Source: BQJU01 sp964015035 (GTDB taxonomy: Bacteria > Bacteroidota > Bacteroidia > Chitinophagales > Saprospiraceae). Taken from it: a stretch of DNA of 59,931 nt. Both the position numbers and the translations under genes were made by a program. The DNA lies in assembly GCA_964015035.1 (NCBI GenBank), contig CAXHCA010000021.1, positions 1-59,931 of the forward strand, read 5' to 3'. This document shows, in pieces, positions 45,018 to 53,900 of this stretch (its first letter is position 1; each line of letters starts with the position of its first letter). The notes below the pieces were generated by a model. The model worked only from the letters and a program-made list of their open reading frames with translations. It was not told the DNA's origin and did no database searches.

Positions 45018-45620
45018 AGTATGTTTAAAATTTTACCGGACTGATAGTCAGCAGATAATGGTTCTGAGGAAGAATGAAGGAGTTTATCGAGAAAAGTGAT
45101 TAAGCTAATTTGAGATCAGGTTTATTATGTATTGAGTATCAGGAGAATAAAATTTAAGCATACTCTTAATAAGAACAATATTTCCTTTCTTGAAGGGATT
45201 ATTTAAGAACATGTGTTTTAGAATTTTTGACAATTAGGTTCAAAATTAAAGGATTCAAAATATTCTAATAATTGAGGAATTGCTTGTACTCGTTAATGGT
45301 ATTGAAATACTGTAGAAATTAGAGTCTCTTAAGAATACCTGCTGTGATTTTAGCTTATTATCAATCTCAGTGTAAACACTTGCGTTAACTATGACCAGGT
45401 CACTAATTCTATCTTGGGCCAAGATACCGAGAAACCAATGAAAATTGTAGCTGTAACCCATATCTGTTTATTTTGAGTAGATTATTGCAGTGATAATGAT
45501 CCGAACCGTACTGATGAAATATCACTGAAGAGGTATTTACATGAGAACTTTCTATTTTGACTCCCTCCAGATAAAGTACTATTGTAAAATTGATGTGTAA
45601 AGCCACTATCTACTACGTTG

Positions 45621-45671
45621 ATTTAGAGCATGTTTGGAGGTCAACCTTTGGGCTGCAAACATGCTCTAAAT
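45621..45671. mobile_element. Mini inverted-repeat element with IS5-type ends
   Basis: Left arm ATTTAGAGCATGTTTG (45621-45636) and right arm CAAACATGCTCTAAAT (45656-45671) are perfect reverse complements of 16 bases around a 19-base centre. The arms match the terminal sequence of the IS5-type remnant at 55377-56032. It is too short to encode anything and looks like an internally deleted copy. Confidence 0.75.
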
Positions 45672-45743
45672 TTCACTATACTAAGTATCTTATTGAAAAT
45701 CAATATTTACTAGATTTTTTAGGACTTCATTTCTTGTGTTTTG

Positions 45744-45782
45744 ATCTACTTCGAAAGACCTTTTCTGAGGTTCGAAGTAGAT
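45744..45782 (+). promoter_or_regulatory. Perfect 12-bp hairpin upstream of hcp
   Basis: ATCTACTTCGAA (45744-45755) and TTCGAAGTAGAT (45771-45782) are exact reverse complements around 15 bases. There is no U-tract, so it is not a standard terminator. It lies about 90 bases upstream of hcp and may act as an operator, a leader structure or a relic. Confidence 0.5.
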
Positions 45783-45867
45783 ATAAAATATAAAAAGAAC
45801 GGCTAGGTGTTTTTATCCTAAACAAGTATTGAACCTTATTTTTTAACCTTTTTTAAAATCATTGAAT

Positions 45868-46287
45868 ATGGCTGCAGCACATACCGCAGTACTGGAACTA
45901 GAAGGGGCTAAAGCCCAGGTTATAGATCTAACCTATTCTTTATCTAGAGCCACTGATCCAGAGAAAGGGCAACCAACAAAGGTAGTTCGTAACGGATTCA
46001 TTAGTCTAACCATTCGCTCTGATGAAAAAGAAATGAATGGAAAAATTGTCAATTGGATGAACCAGCAGGATTTACCAAAATCTGGTTCGATCACAATTTA
46101 CAAGGATGCCGAGCAGAGTAAGGAGCTCAAAAAGATCGAATTTGAAAATGGATTTGTAGTTGGCTATAGAGAAAACTTCAACTCTCAAGGTGTAAGTTCC
46201 AATACTATTGAGTCTTTCGATATTAGTGCGGAAGTATTGAAAGTATCCGGAGCAGAATTTAAAATGCGCTGGCCTGATAGCGAATAA
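45868..46287 (+). CDS. hcp: T6SS tube protein Hcp (TssD)
   Basis: This 139-residue protein forms the hexameric inner tube. It starts at ATG 45868 (a TTG six bases earlier is possible). The beta-barrel segments are visible: AVLELEGAKAQVIDLTYSLSRATDPEKG, NGFISLTIRSDEK, GSITIYKD, KKIEFENGFVVGYRENF and a C-terminal VLKVSGAEFKMRW. It matches the Bacteroidota TssD form. It is isolated between two hairpins, consistent with separate high-level expression, as is common for hcp. Confidence 0.9.
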   Translation: MAAAHTAVLELEGAKAQVIDLTYSLSRATDPEKGQPTKVVRNGFISLTIRSDEKEMNGKIVNWMNQQDLPKSGSITIYKDAEQSKELKKIEFENGFVVGYRENFNSQGVSSNTIESFDISAEVLKVSGAEFKMRWPDSE

Positions 46288-46300
46288 AGCTGATAAAGAT

Positions 46301-46350
46301 GAATTAAGTAAAGTACCTATCCTTCATGAGATTAGTACTTTGCTTAATTC
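46301..46350 (+). terminator. 16-bp hairpin immediately downstream of hcp
   Basis: GAATTAAGTAAAGTAC (46301-46316) and GTACTTTGCTTAATTC (46335-46350) pair over 16 positions with one G-U. It starts 14 bases after the hcp stop and has no T-run after it. It may be a factor-independent stop of weak kind or a stabilising 3' hairpin that isolates hcp mRNA. Confidence 0.6.
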
Positions 46351-46496
46351 TATTGTCAAAGCTACAATCTACGATAACGTACCTGCTGAAGGTTATCTCC
46401 TTTCATAGTCAGATTAATGTCCTAACCAATCTAATACCGGAAGGAGAACATGCTATTTAGAAGTATCTAAAATACGGTTGAAGCCTAAAATCTATT

Positions 46497-47158
46497 ATGA
46501 GCGTAGCCACAGATATCATAAAATTTGCTCAGGATAACATGGGAACCAGAGTGGTAGCAATTACCAACCCGCCAGATTTTTAACGTGACCCAACTACTTG
46601 TGATTCAGTTGTAAGTGAAGCGAAACAATTTGTAGACCGTGCAATTTCAGGACAAAATATGAGAAGATGTGGGGTGAGTTTTGGAGAATGTTGGGATTTA
46701 GCTTTTGCAGCATTAGAATGTGCCCAAGCATCTAATCCTCCAAATATGCTCTAAGGGTCTGGTCCACGACCCAAATCGCATCTATTGTACAAGCGCATGC
46801 GGGAGATATTTTGGAATTTAGAAAATTTCATGTGTGGGAGACCACGGAATTATCGGCAGATTATGAATTTTATATAAAACCTAATAATAATGATTTAAGG
46901 GAAAAAATAACCCTTCCAATAATAACTATTCTACAAATTGATGAAGAGCATACTGCGATCTACCACAGTAAGGTAACTGCCAAAAATGGCATGCATACAG
47001 TAATGCACCAGAATTTTGGAAATGGACCCACAAGGCGCGTCGTGTATACTGATGATCTATTTTTAGAGGATACAAATATTACAGAACAAATTGACGGGCC
47101 ATCTGGGCTTATTACTAAAACGAGAAGAATAAGGGCTTCAGGTTCTTTAAAAATATAA
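46497..47158 (+). pseudogene. Broken cysteine-peptidase-like (amidase-type) effector gene
   Basis: ATG 46497 opens SVATDIIKFAQDNMGTRVV, hits an in-frame TAA (46581-46583), then resumes to GVSFGECWDLAFAALECAQ and stops at 46752-46754. The reading then continues two bases out of phase as VWSTTQIASIVQAHAGDILEFRKF through EEHTAIYHSKV and VMHQNF to 47158. Read together, this has the layout of a papain/NlpC-P60/CHAP-like hydrolase: nucleophile Cys in GECW, His in HTAI. The break point holds CTCCAAATATGCTCTAA, nearly identical to the end of the IS5-type remnant. The position between hcp and vgrG suggests it was a T6SS cargo protein. Confidence 0.6.
46738..46754 (+). mobile_element. Solo IS5-type terminal sequence inside the broken effector gene
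   Basis: CTCCAAATATGCTCTAA differs by few bases from the right end CTCCAAACATGCTCTGA at 56018-56034. It sits exactly where the reading frame of the cysteine-peptidase-like gene breaks, as expected from an excised or deleted insertion. Confidence 0.55.
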
Positions 47159-47195
47159 CGATCCAAAAAGTAAAAAATCAAATAAAAAAAATTAA

Positions 47196-48992
47196 ATGAT
47201 TCGTTGTTCTATCCAAATTGCTAATAACCGCCTGACTGATAATGAGTTTACCAATGTTTTTATCCTTCAGGAGGTAGGTACACACAATTCTTTTGAAGTT
47301 CGGCTTCGTCAGGATGCTCAACCTGGAGTTTTGTTGGAAAAGACCAAAGACTGGATTGGTGAACCTATTACCATCGGAGTTGAGGAAAAGGAAGACGACC
47401 AAATTCAGGTTGGATTAGCAAAAGAGTTTTTCAAAGGGATTGTAACCTCCGTTTCTTTATCCAGAAGAAGTGGTATTGCCGAACTCGTCGTTCGCGGAAA
47501 TGGACCAAGTATATCTATGGATGATGGCCCCCATACTCGCTCATTTACTGAAAAAGGACTTCAAGAAATTGCGGATGAGGTCTTAGGGCCTTATGGAAGT
47601 TTTTTTTCAGATGCGCCGGTTGTTTCTCCTGAAAATTTTACAGACATCATCGACTATTGTGTCCAATACAAAGAAAGCAATTTCAGCTTCCTGGATCGAC
47701 TTTCCGATCGCTATGGAGAATGGTTTTATTACGATGGTGTCCAGTTTTATTTTGGTAAACCAGATGGGGAAGATCCCATCAAATTAAATTTTGGAGAGGA
47801 TGGTTTAACTCACTTTGATATGTCTGTGCGTGCTTTGCCAGGAAAATTTGAGATTAAAGCTTACGATTATGTCAAGCATCAATTCCTAAGTGAAGAGGCT
47901 CCTGAAAGTACAGAACTAAATGATTTGGGAAGAGAAGCTATGAAGGCAGCTAATAGCAAGATCTATACGGAAAAACCACTGGTAGCAATACAATCTTTTA
48001 CAGAAAAAAACGAATTAGAAAACATTGCCAAAAGACGAGAGCAAATTACTATGGATGAGGTAGTGTTTATTACCGGAGGAAGCTCCAATTCAAAATTGAA
48101 GCTTGGCTGTAGTATAGAAATCGAAGACCAACTGATAAAAGACTCTTATGGTACCTATGTAATTACTAAAATATCACATCATATTGATCAAGGTGGAGAT
48201 TATAATAATTCCTTTGAGGCCATACCTACTGAAATAAAAACGCCACCCCTTTCAAAAGCGCCAGTTCCCCCTTATTGTGAAATGCAGTTGGCTAAGGTAG
48301 TTGATGTAAATGATGATGAAGCGCTGGGGAGAATTAAGGTTGAATTCTTGTGGCAGGAAGGTACTGGTGAGACATCCCCTTGGTTGCGTGTAGCCTCTCC
48401 GTATACCGGAAAAGATAAAGGATTTTATATTATTCCGGAAGTGGATGATCAGGTATTAGTTGCATTTGAAAATAATAATCCAAATAAGCCTTATGTTTTG
48501 ACCGGTATGTACAACGGGGATGCAAAACCCGAATGGTTTGATCCCAAAAATCATTCAAAGGGATTCAAATCTAAAGGCAAGAATGAATGGAAGTTTGATG
48601 ATAAGAGCAAAAGTATCACCATTAATGCACCTGACACCATTAATATGACCGCGGGTAAGACCATTAATGTCAAGACAGGAGGCAAATCCGATAGCTCCAT
48701 TAATATTGATGTGGGAGACGGAACAGTCAATATTATTGCTAAAAAAATTATTGTCAAAGCTGCTGAAACCTTCCATGTTGATTCTAAAAAAGAAGCCCTG
48801 ATCGATGCTACTACTACTATAAATCTGGATAGTAAAAAAGAAGTAATTATTTCAGGTGCTGTTAGTGTTAGCGTATCTAGTGTAGATGTTAAAATTGACG
48901 GAACCAAAAGCTCCAAAGTTAGTGGAGGTATGGTAGATGTTAGTGCACAAGGCCCATTAAATGCTAAGGGGGCCATCATTAAACTCAATTAA
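47196..48992 (+). CDS. vgrG: T6SS spike protein VgrG (TssI)
   Basis: The 598-residue trimeric spike protein has the gp27-like N-terminal region (FEVRLRQDAQPGVLLEKTK, LSRRSGIAELVVRGNGPSISMDDG, YCVQYKESNFSFLDRLSDRYGEWFYYDGVQFYFG). The gp5-like OB domain follows (AKVVDVNDDEALGRIKVEFLWQ, SPWLRVASPYTGKDKGFYIIPEVDDQVLVAFEN). After about residue 450 a long beta-prism is rich in Asn, Lys and Ile with short repeats (INMTAGKTINVKTGG). It carries no C-terminal extension domain, so cargo is probably delivered by PAAR-Rhs and adaptors. Confidence 0.94.
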   Translation: MIRCSIQIANNRLTDNEFTNVFILQEVGTHNSFEVRLRQDAQPGVLLEKTKDWIGEPITIGVEEKEDDQIQVGLAKEFFKGIVTSVSLSRRSGIAELVVRGNGPSISMDDGPHTRSFTEKGLQEIADEVLGPYGSFFSDAPVVSPENFTDIIDYCVQYKESNFSFLDRLSDRYGEWFYYDGVQFYFGKPDGEDPIKLNFGEDGLTHFDMSVRALPGKFEIKAYDYVKHQFLSEEAPESTELNDLGREAMKAANSKIYTEKPLVAIQSFTEKNELENIAKRREQITMDEVVFITGGSSNSKLKLGCSIEIEDQLIKDSYGTYVITKISHHIDQGGDYNNSFEAIPTEIKTPPLSKAPVPPYCEMQLAKVVDVNDDEALGRIKVEFLWQEGTGETSPWLRVASPYTGKDKGFYIIPEVDDQVLVAFENNNPNKPYVLTGMYNGDAKPEWFDPKNHSKGFKSKGKNEWKFDDKSKSITINAPDTINMTAGKTINVKTGGKSDSSINIDVGDGTVNIIAKKIIVKAAETFHVDSKKEALIDATTTINLDSKKEVIISGAVSVSVSSVDVKIDGTKSSKVSGGMVDVSAQGPLNAKGAIIKLN

Positions 48993-48993
48993 G

Positions 48994-49476
48994 ATGAACT
49001 ATTACAGTATTCCCTTGAGATTAGATAAATTGATGAGAGGAGAGCAACTGCATGATGAGATAGAGCTCAGGAAATCGATTCATCAAAATATTGAGTTCAT
49101 TCTTAGGGCCTTTACACTAAGCTATAGGTATGATCCGGCTTTTGGCAGTGTAATGAATAAATATCAGGCTACCACTCCACCACAAAACAAATCAGATCGG
49201 GCCTGGCGGGAATCTATTCGACAAGAAATTCAAAAAAACCTGAAAGATCTATTTTCTCGCTATGAAACAAGAATAAAGATAAGAGATGTCATTGTCGATT
49301 TTAAAAACCAAAGCAAAAGGCGTAAAGACAATTCTTTAGCTCAGGTTAGTATTCAGGTGGTTGGACAACTCACCTTGGGCCGGAGAGAAACATTTTATTT
49401 CCCAGATAGTGAAGTGGATGAAGATGCAAAAGAGGTATTTCCTTTGATGATTCCAATAGGGAAAGTGAAGACATAA
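48994..49476 (+). CDS. tssE: T6SS baseplate wedge protein TssE (gp25-like)
   Basis: From ATG 48994 the 160-residue protein starts 1 bp after the vgrG stop. The segment ELRKSIHQNIEFILRAFTLSYRYDPAFGSVMN corresponds to the gp25 core, and a later FSRYETRIKIRDVIVDF segment corresponds to the conserved ExR-region of TssE. TssE connects baseplate and sheath. The longer frame from 48961 overlaps vgrG and is rejected. Confidence 0.85.
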   Translation: MNYYSIPLRLDKLMRGEQLHDEIELRKSIHQNIEFILRAFTLSYRYDPAFGSVMNKYQATTPPQNKSDRAWRESIRQEIQKNLKDLFSRYETRIKIRDVIVDFKNQSKRRKDNSLAQVSIQVVGQLTLGRRETFYFPDSEVDEDAKEVFPLMIPIGKVKT

Positions 49477-49649
49477 ATGAAAAATCCCAAAAACAGACCA
49501 AATTATGATCCATCAAAATTTAGCTCATTTACAAAGTGATATAAATAGACTTAAATTTTATCGCACAGGTTGATTTCGTAAATGCTACGATTGTATTGGT
49601 TGTATTAATTATAAAAAACATTAAGAAAAAATAAATATAAATAGTTTGT
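49477..49649 (+). other. Gap with two mini-ORFs between tssE and the TPR gene
   Basis: An ATG overlapping the tssE stop (49477) opens 20 codons (MKNPKNRPNYDPSKFSSFTK), and another ATG at 49505 opens 22 codons ending 49573. Neither has a recognisable family; they may be remains of a small gene. No terminator is seen. Confidence 0.35.
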
Positions 49650-50936
49650 ATGTCTGTACCAAACAATGCTATCATTCGCCGACTTGGCCAATTGGCAAAA
49701 CAATGGGATGAATTTTCATCTGCTCCTGACCTGAAAGCGGGTATCTGGTCCGTTGTCAAAGACGAATTTGAAATGATTGAAGCATTTTATGAGGTTGAAA
49801 AAACAGAAGAAGGTAAAACAAAAGATATTATTTTAAAATTTAGTACTCCTTATTCTTCCCATGCTCAATATACTAAATCACTTATCCAGGAATTTAATAG
49901 AATCTTAGTTGAGTCTGAAGAACAGTTAGAAAGCGCAGGTCTGCACCTACTTGATTGGAAACCTATAAAAGCAAACAATTATCATCCCGGGGTATTTGTG
50001 AAAAATCTGGAGGCCTTCCAAAAATTTCTGGATATCGATGGCAATGTAGTGGCTTACCTCTCTCCTGAACGAAACAATAATATAGCTGCTTGGGTAGATT
50101 GGTTGATTAAGCTGTCGATGATAAGTGCTGAGAAGGTAAAAATCATGTTGGTACAGTCAGAGGAACATCCGGTGTTTGAAAGCCTTTTTTCTAAGGAATC
50201 AAAGTCATTTTACAAGTTAATCCCTAATCTACATATGCAGGCCGCTATGACAGAACTGGCTGCTCAGGGAAACCCAAGTGATCCCGGCACCCAATTTCGA
50301 CAGCTTTACGTTGCCATGATGCAAGCTGCTGGGGAGGGGGATTTAAAAGCAACCAAATCACTGGCTAATAGGGCGTTAATTCTAACTCGACGACATGTCA
50401 TGATTTTTATGGAGGCGACAGTCCATTTAGTTTTAGGCGGAGTGTATCTCACCAATAAGAAAGCAAAAGAAGCCCTTTCTTCTTACGATACTGCCATTAA
50501 AGTGCTGGAAAATGAAAAGACAGATCCCAAGCTTGCCAAACAGCAAATGGTTATGGCCTATTTATCTAAAGGTATGGCCTTGTTTGTAAATAAAGCTTAC
50601 GATTTAGCATCAAGTGTTTATGAAAAGGCTGCATTGCTGGCCAAGCAAGTAGAAAATAATTTTCTGGCAATGGATGCCTGGCGCATGGCTGGTGTTTGCC
50701 ATGCCAAAGCTTCCCACTCCAAGGATGCGAAGGATTGTTATGGAAGGGCCGTAAAAGTAGGAATGCAATTGGAAGAAAATGACCGCCGCCAAACCACCAT
50801 GCCAAGCGCTGCAATGGAGTTATTTCTATTGGAAACTCCTAAAGGAAGAATTGAATTAAATGAGCTTATGAATTCTGCTATCGGTAAGGATTGGCAGGAG
50901 CTTGCAGATATAAATCGACACCTGAAAAAAGAATAG
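49650..50936 (+). CDS. TPR protein, candidate Rhs-loading adaptor
   Basis: The 428-residue cytoplasmic protein has an alpha/beta N-terminal half (NVVAYLSPERNNNIAAWVDWLIKLSM, KIMLVQSEEHPVFESLF) and a C-terminal set of TPR-like helical pairs from about residue 215 (LYVAMMQAAGEGDLKATKSLANRALI, HLVLGGVYLTNKKAKEALSSYDTAIKVLE, AYLSKGMALFVNKAYDLASSVYEKAALLAKQ, AWRMAGVCHAKASHSKDAKDCYGRAVKV). It lies 6 bp before the PAAR-Rhs gene, so the two are translated together. In proteobacteria Rhs effectors need a dedicated adaptor such as EagR or DUF4123. None is present here, and this TPR protein is in the right place. The role is inferred from position. Confidence 0.7.
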   Translation: MSVPNNAIIRRLGQLAKQWDEFSSAPDLKAGIWSVVKDEFEMIEAFYEVEKTEEGKTKDIILKFSTPYSSHAQYTKSLIQEFNRILVESEEQLESAGLHLLDWKPIKANNYHPGVFVKNLEAFQKFLDIDGNVVAYLSPERNNNIAAWVDWLIKLSMISAEKVKIMLVQSEEHPVFESLFSKESKSFYKLIPNLHMQAAMTELAAQGNPSDPGTQFRQLYVAMMQAAGEGDLKATKSLANRALILTRRHVMIFMEATVHLVLGGVYLTNKKAKEALSSYDTAIKVLENEKTDPKLAKQQMVMAYLSKGMALFVNKAYDLASSVYEKAALLAKQVENNFLAMDAWRMAGVCHAKASHSKDAKDCYGRAVKVGMQLEENDRRQTTMPSAAMELFLLETPKGRIELNELMNSAIGKDWQELADINRHLKKE

Positions 50937-50942
50937 CTCCTG

Positions 50943-53900
50943 ATGATTGCTGCCAAACATTTTGATCCTGTAATGGGAGTGGATATTCACATTATCCAGC
51001 CTCCCGGCCCAGTACCTCCCGTTCCGATTCCACATCCATTCATTGGGACGGTTATGGATGTATTGGATTATGTTCCTATTCTGGGGGCCACGGTCTTTGT
51101 CAACGGTATCCCGAGGGCATGTGCGGGGACAGAGGTGAAAAATGTTCCTCACATTCCAATTGGCGGAATGTTTGTTCCTCCCCCTCCTGGAAATGAAGGC
51201 GAAATATTTATGGGATCTTCAACCGTCCTTGCAGAGGATGAACCGTTGTCAAGGTTGGGAATGCCGGTTTTGAGTTGTCAATCAATAGGGATGATGCCTC
51301 CAGTGCGAAAAAAGGTAAAGACAACCAGTATGGTTTTACCCACCTCGGTAGTTTTATCGATTCCTGCTGGCAGGCCTGTTTTGGTTGGGGGCCCACCTAC
51401 TATTTCCCTGATGGCTATAGGAATGAGGGCAGGAATGGCAGGCCTTGGCAAGCTCAATAAGCTGAAGAAGTCCAGCAAGCTGATGAAAAAAATGTCGGAT
51501 AAGGTCCATGAGGCAGCTTCTAAAGCTATGAAAAAAATGGGCGTACCTCCGAATATCCAGAATAAGGTGCACAAGGGGATATGCTCGGTCACTGGCCATC
51601 CGGTAGATATCGCGACTGGAAAGGTCTTTACAGATTTTGTCGATTTTGAACTACCTGGCCCAATTCCTTTAAAGTGGGAACGAGTCTATTATTCCTGTTC
51701 AGTTTTGGATGGAAGCCTTGGCTACGGCTGGCATCACAGCTATGATATGGCACTGGCCTTTGATGATGACCGACAAGGCATGGCTCTACGGACACCAGAT
51801 GGGAGAGGGATTCCTCTTCCTCCCTTAAACCAAGGAGAAGATTATTTTGATGCCAAAGAAAAATTACACTTTTTCCATGACCAGGAGGGATATGGTTACA
51901 GGGATAAAGATCAACTAATTTATCGTTTCTCCAAAACGGGTAAAGGAATCAATGAGATACTCCCTCTAACAAAAATTGAAAACAAAGCAGGCTTCGCGAT
52001 CCAATTTGAATATAACTCTTATGGTTATCTATCCTCAATAACAGATAGCGCGGGTAGAGTTTTGAAAGTCCACTCCGGCCCCAATGGCCGAATTCTGGCC
52101 ATTCATGCACCACATCCTTTAGATAAAAATGACAGCTTTCCAATTATTCGGTATGAGTATGATGAAAAAGGGGATCTAGTAGCTGCTATTGATCCTTTAG
52201 GGCATAAAGGGACTTTTGAATACGACCACCATTTGCTTACAAAGGAGACCAACAGAAACGGCCTGAGCTTTTATTTTGAGTATAAGAAAATTGGTCAACA
52301 TATCCGTTGTACCCGTACCTGGGGAGATGGTGGGATCTATAACCATAAACTGGAATACAACCTAAAAGGAAAATATACTATTGTCACCAACTCACTTGGA
52401 CATTTTGTCGCTCATTTTTGGAATAATGAGGGAGTAGTCCACAAGGAAGTCGATTCAGAAAATAATGTAACCCTGAGAGAGTTTGGGAGTGCTACTGAAC
52501 TACTTTCTGAGACAGACCCATTGGGTCGAAAAACAGAATTTGTATACGATGACCGACAAAACATCATTAGTGTTGTAGAGCCTCATGGCGCCGTTACATA
52601 TTACACCTATACAGAGGATGATTTACTGGCAAGTATTACAGATCCTAACGGAGGAGAATGGTCCTGGGTATATGATGAACACAACCGTTTATTGTCTCGC
52701 CAAAACCCGGCAGGCCTGGGTGCAAGCTACGCTTATAATGAGGTAGGCCTGTTGGAGGGAATACAATTAACTGGTGGTGGGAAGATAACTTTAGAATATG
52801 ATGAGGACTTTAACCTTATCCGGATGATCGGTGCCAAACAGGAGGAGAGCATTTGGAAATATGATTATTTGGGAAGATGTACCATGGCTGTTGGCCCTAA
52901 TCAGAATACGCAATTTAGGGAGTTTGACCTGAATGGCCAAATTCGAAAGATAAGAGAACCGGATGGTAATAATCGGGTATTATCCTACGATCCGGAAGGA
53001 AATGTGATTCATGCCAGAGATGCCCATCACAATGTACAATTTGAATATGCTCCCATGGGGCGATTAAAAAGCCGGATAGAAGCAGGGGGTAAAATTGATT
53101 TTCGCTACAATACGGAACAAGACTTGATCGGACTTCAGAATGAAAAACAGGAAAGTTACTTCTTCGAGCGTGACAGATCCGGGCAGATTACAAAAGAGGT
53201 TGGTTTTGACGGCATCACCCGAACTTATATCCGTGATGCCGCCGGGCAGGTGAATAAAGTGGTTCGCCCTGGCAGTAAAATCAGTACTTACCAATATGAT
53301 CGGGGGGGACGAATTGTGGAAGTCGGACACTCCAACGGAACCAAAGAGATTTTTCACTATGATCTCTCCGGAAATCTAATTGAAGCCATCAATGATGATG
53401 CAACGGTTCGTTTTACCAGAGATGCCTTGGGACGAGTGATCGAAGAATGGCAAAACGGACATCGTGTTCAAAGCACCTTCGGGCCCTTTGGACGAAAGCA
53501 CATTAGTTCTTCCCTCGGTGCAGATATCAAAATAGACTGGGACAAGGAGGGGTTAGTGGAATCTGTGCAGGCCAGGGAAAAAGAGCAAAACCCCTGGGAA
53601 ATACAATTCAAGCGGGATGCGGTTGGTATGGAAATAGAGCGGATTTTGCCCGGAAATATCACGGCTTCGTATCAACGGGATAGTCTAGGACGACCAATTT
53701 CGCATACGGTATTCCAGAGTGGTAAGAAAGTAAGAGCAAAACGCTATAGTTGGGATTCCAATGATCGCTTGACACAAATCATTGATGACCTGAGCTATGG
53801 ACGCATTGATTTTAGCCACGATAGCGTTGGCAATCTGGTTAAGGCTACTTACTCCAGTGGGGAGGAAATATTCCGAATGGCGGACGAAGTGGGTAATCTC

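Larger units (their letters stand above)
45018..45867. other. 850-base non-coding gap with inverted repeats between tssC and hcp
   Basis: No intact gene is recognised. Two minus-strand frames (45409-45606 and 45255-45461) overlap in different phases over the same AT-rich DNA and have no recognisable family; they may be remains of a decayed gene. Two perfect inverted repeats occur: the IS5-end mini-element at 45621-45671 and a 12-bp hairpin at 45744-45782. Confidence 0.6.

Noticed and set aside
45255..45606. Two minus-strand frames between tssC and hcp as genes
   Set aside because: They overlap in different phases over the same AT-rich DNA and show no family features; treated as possible debris only.
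48551..48988. 145-residue frame opposite the vgrG 3' end
   Set aside because: It is an antisense shadow of the low-complexity VgrG prism repeats and has no independent support.
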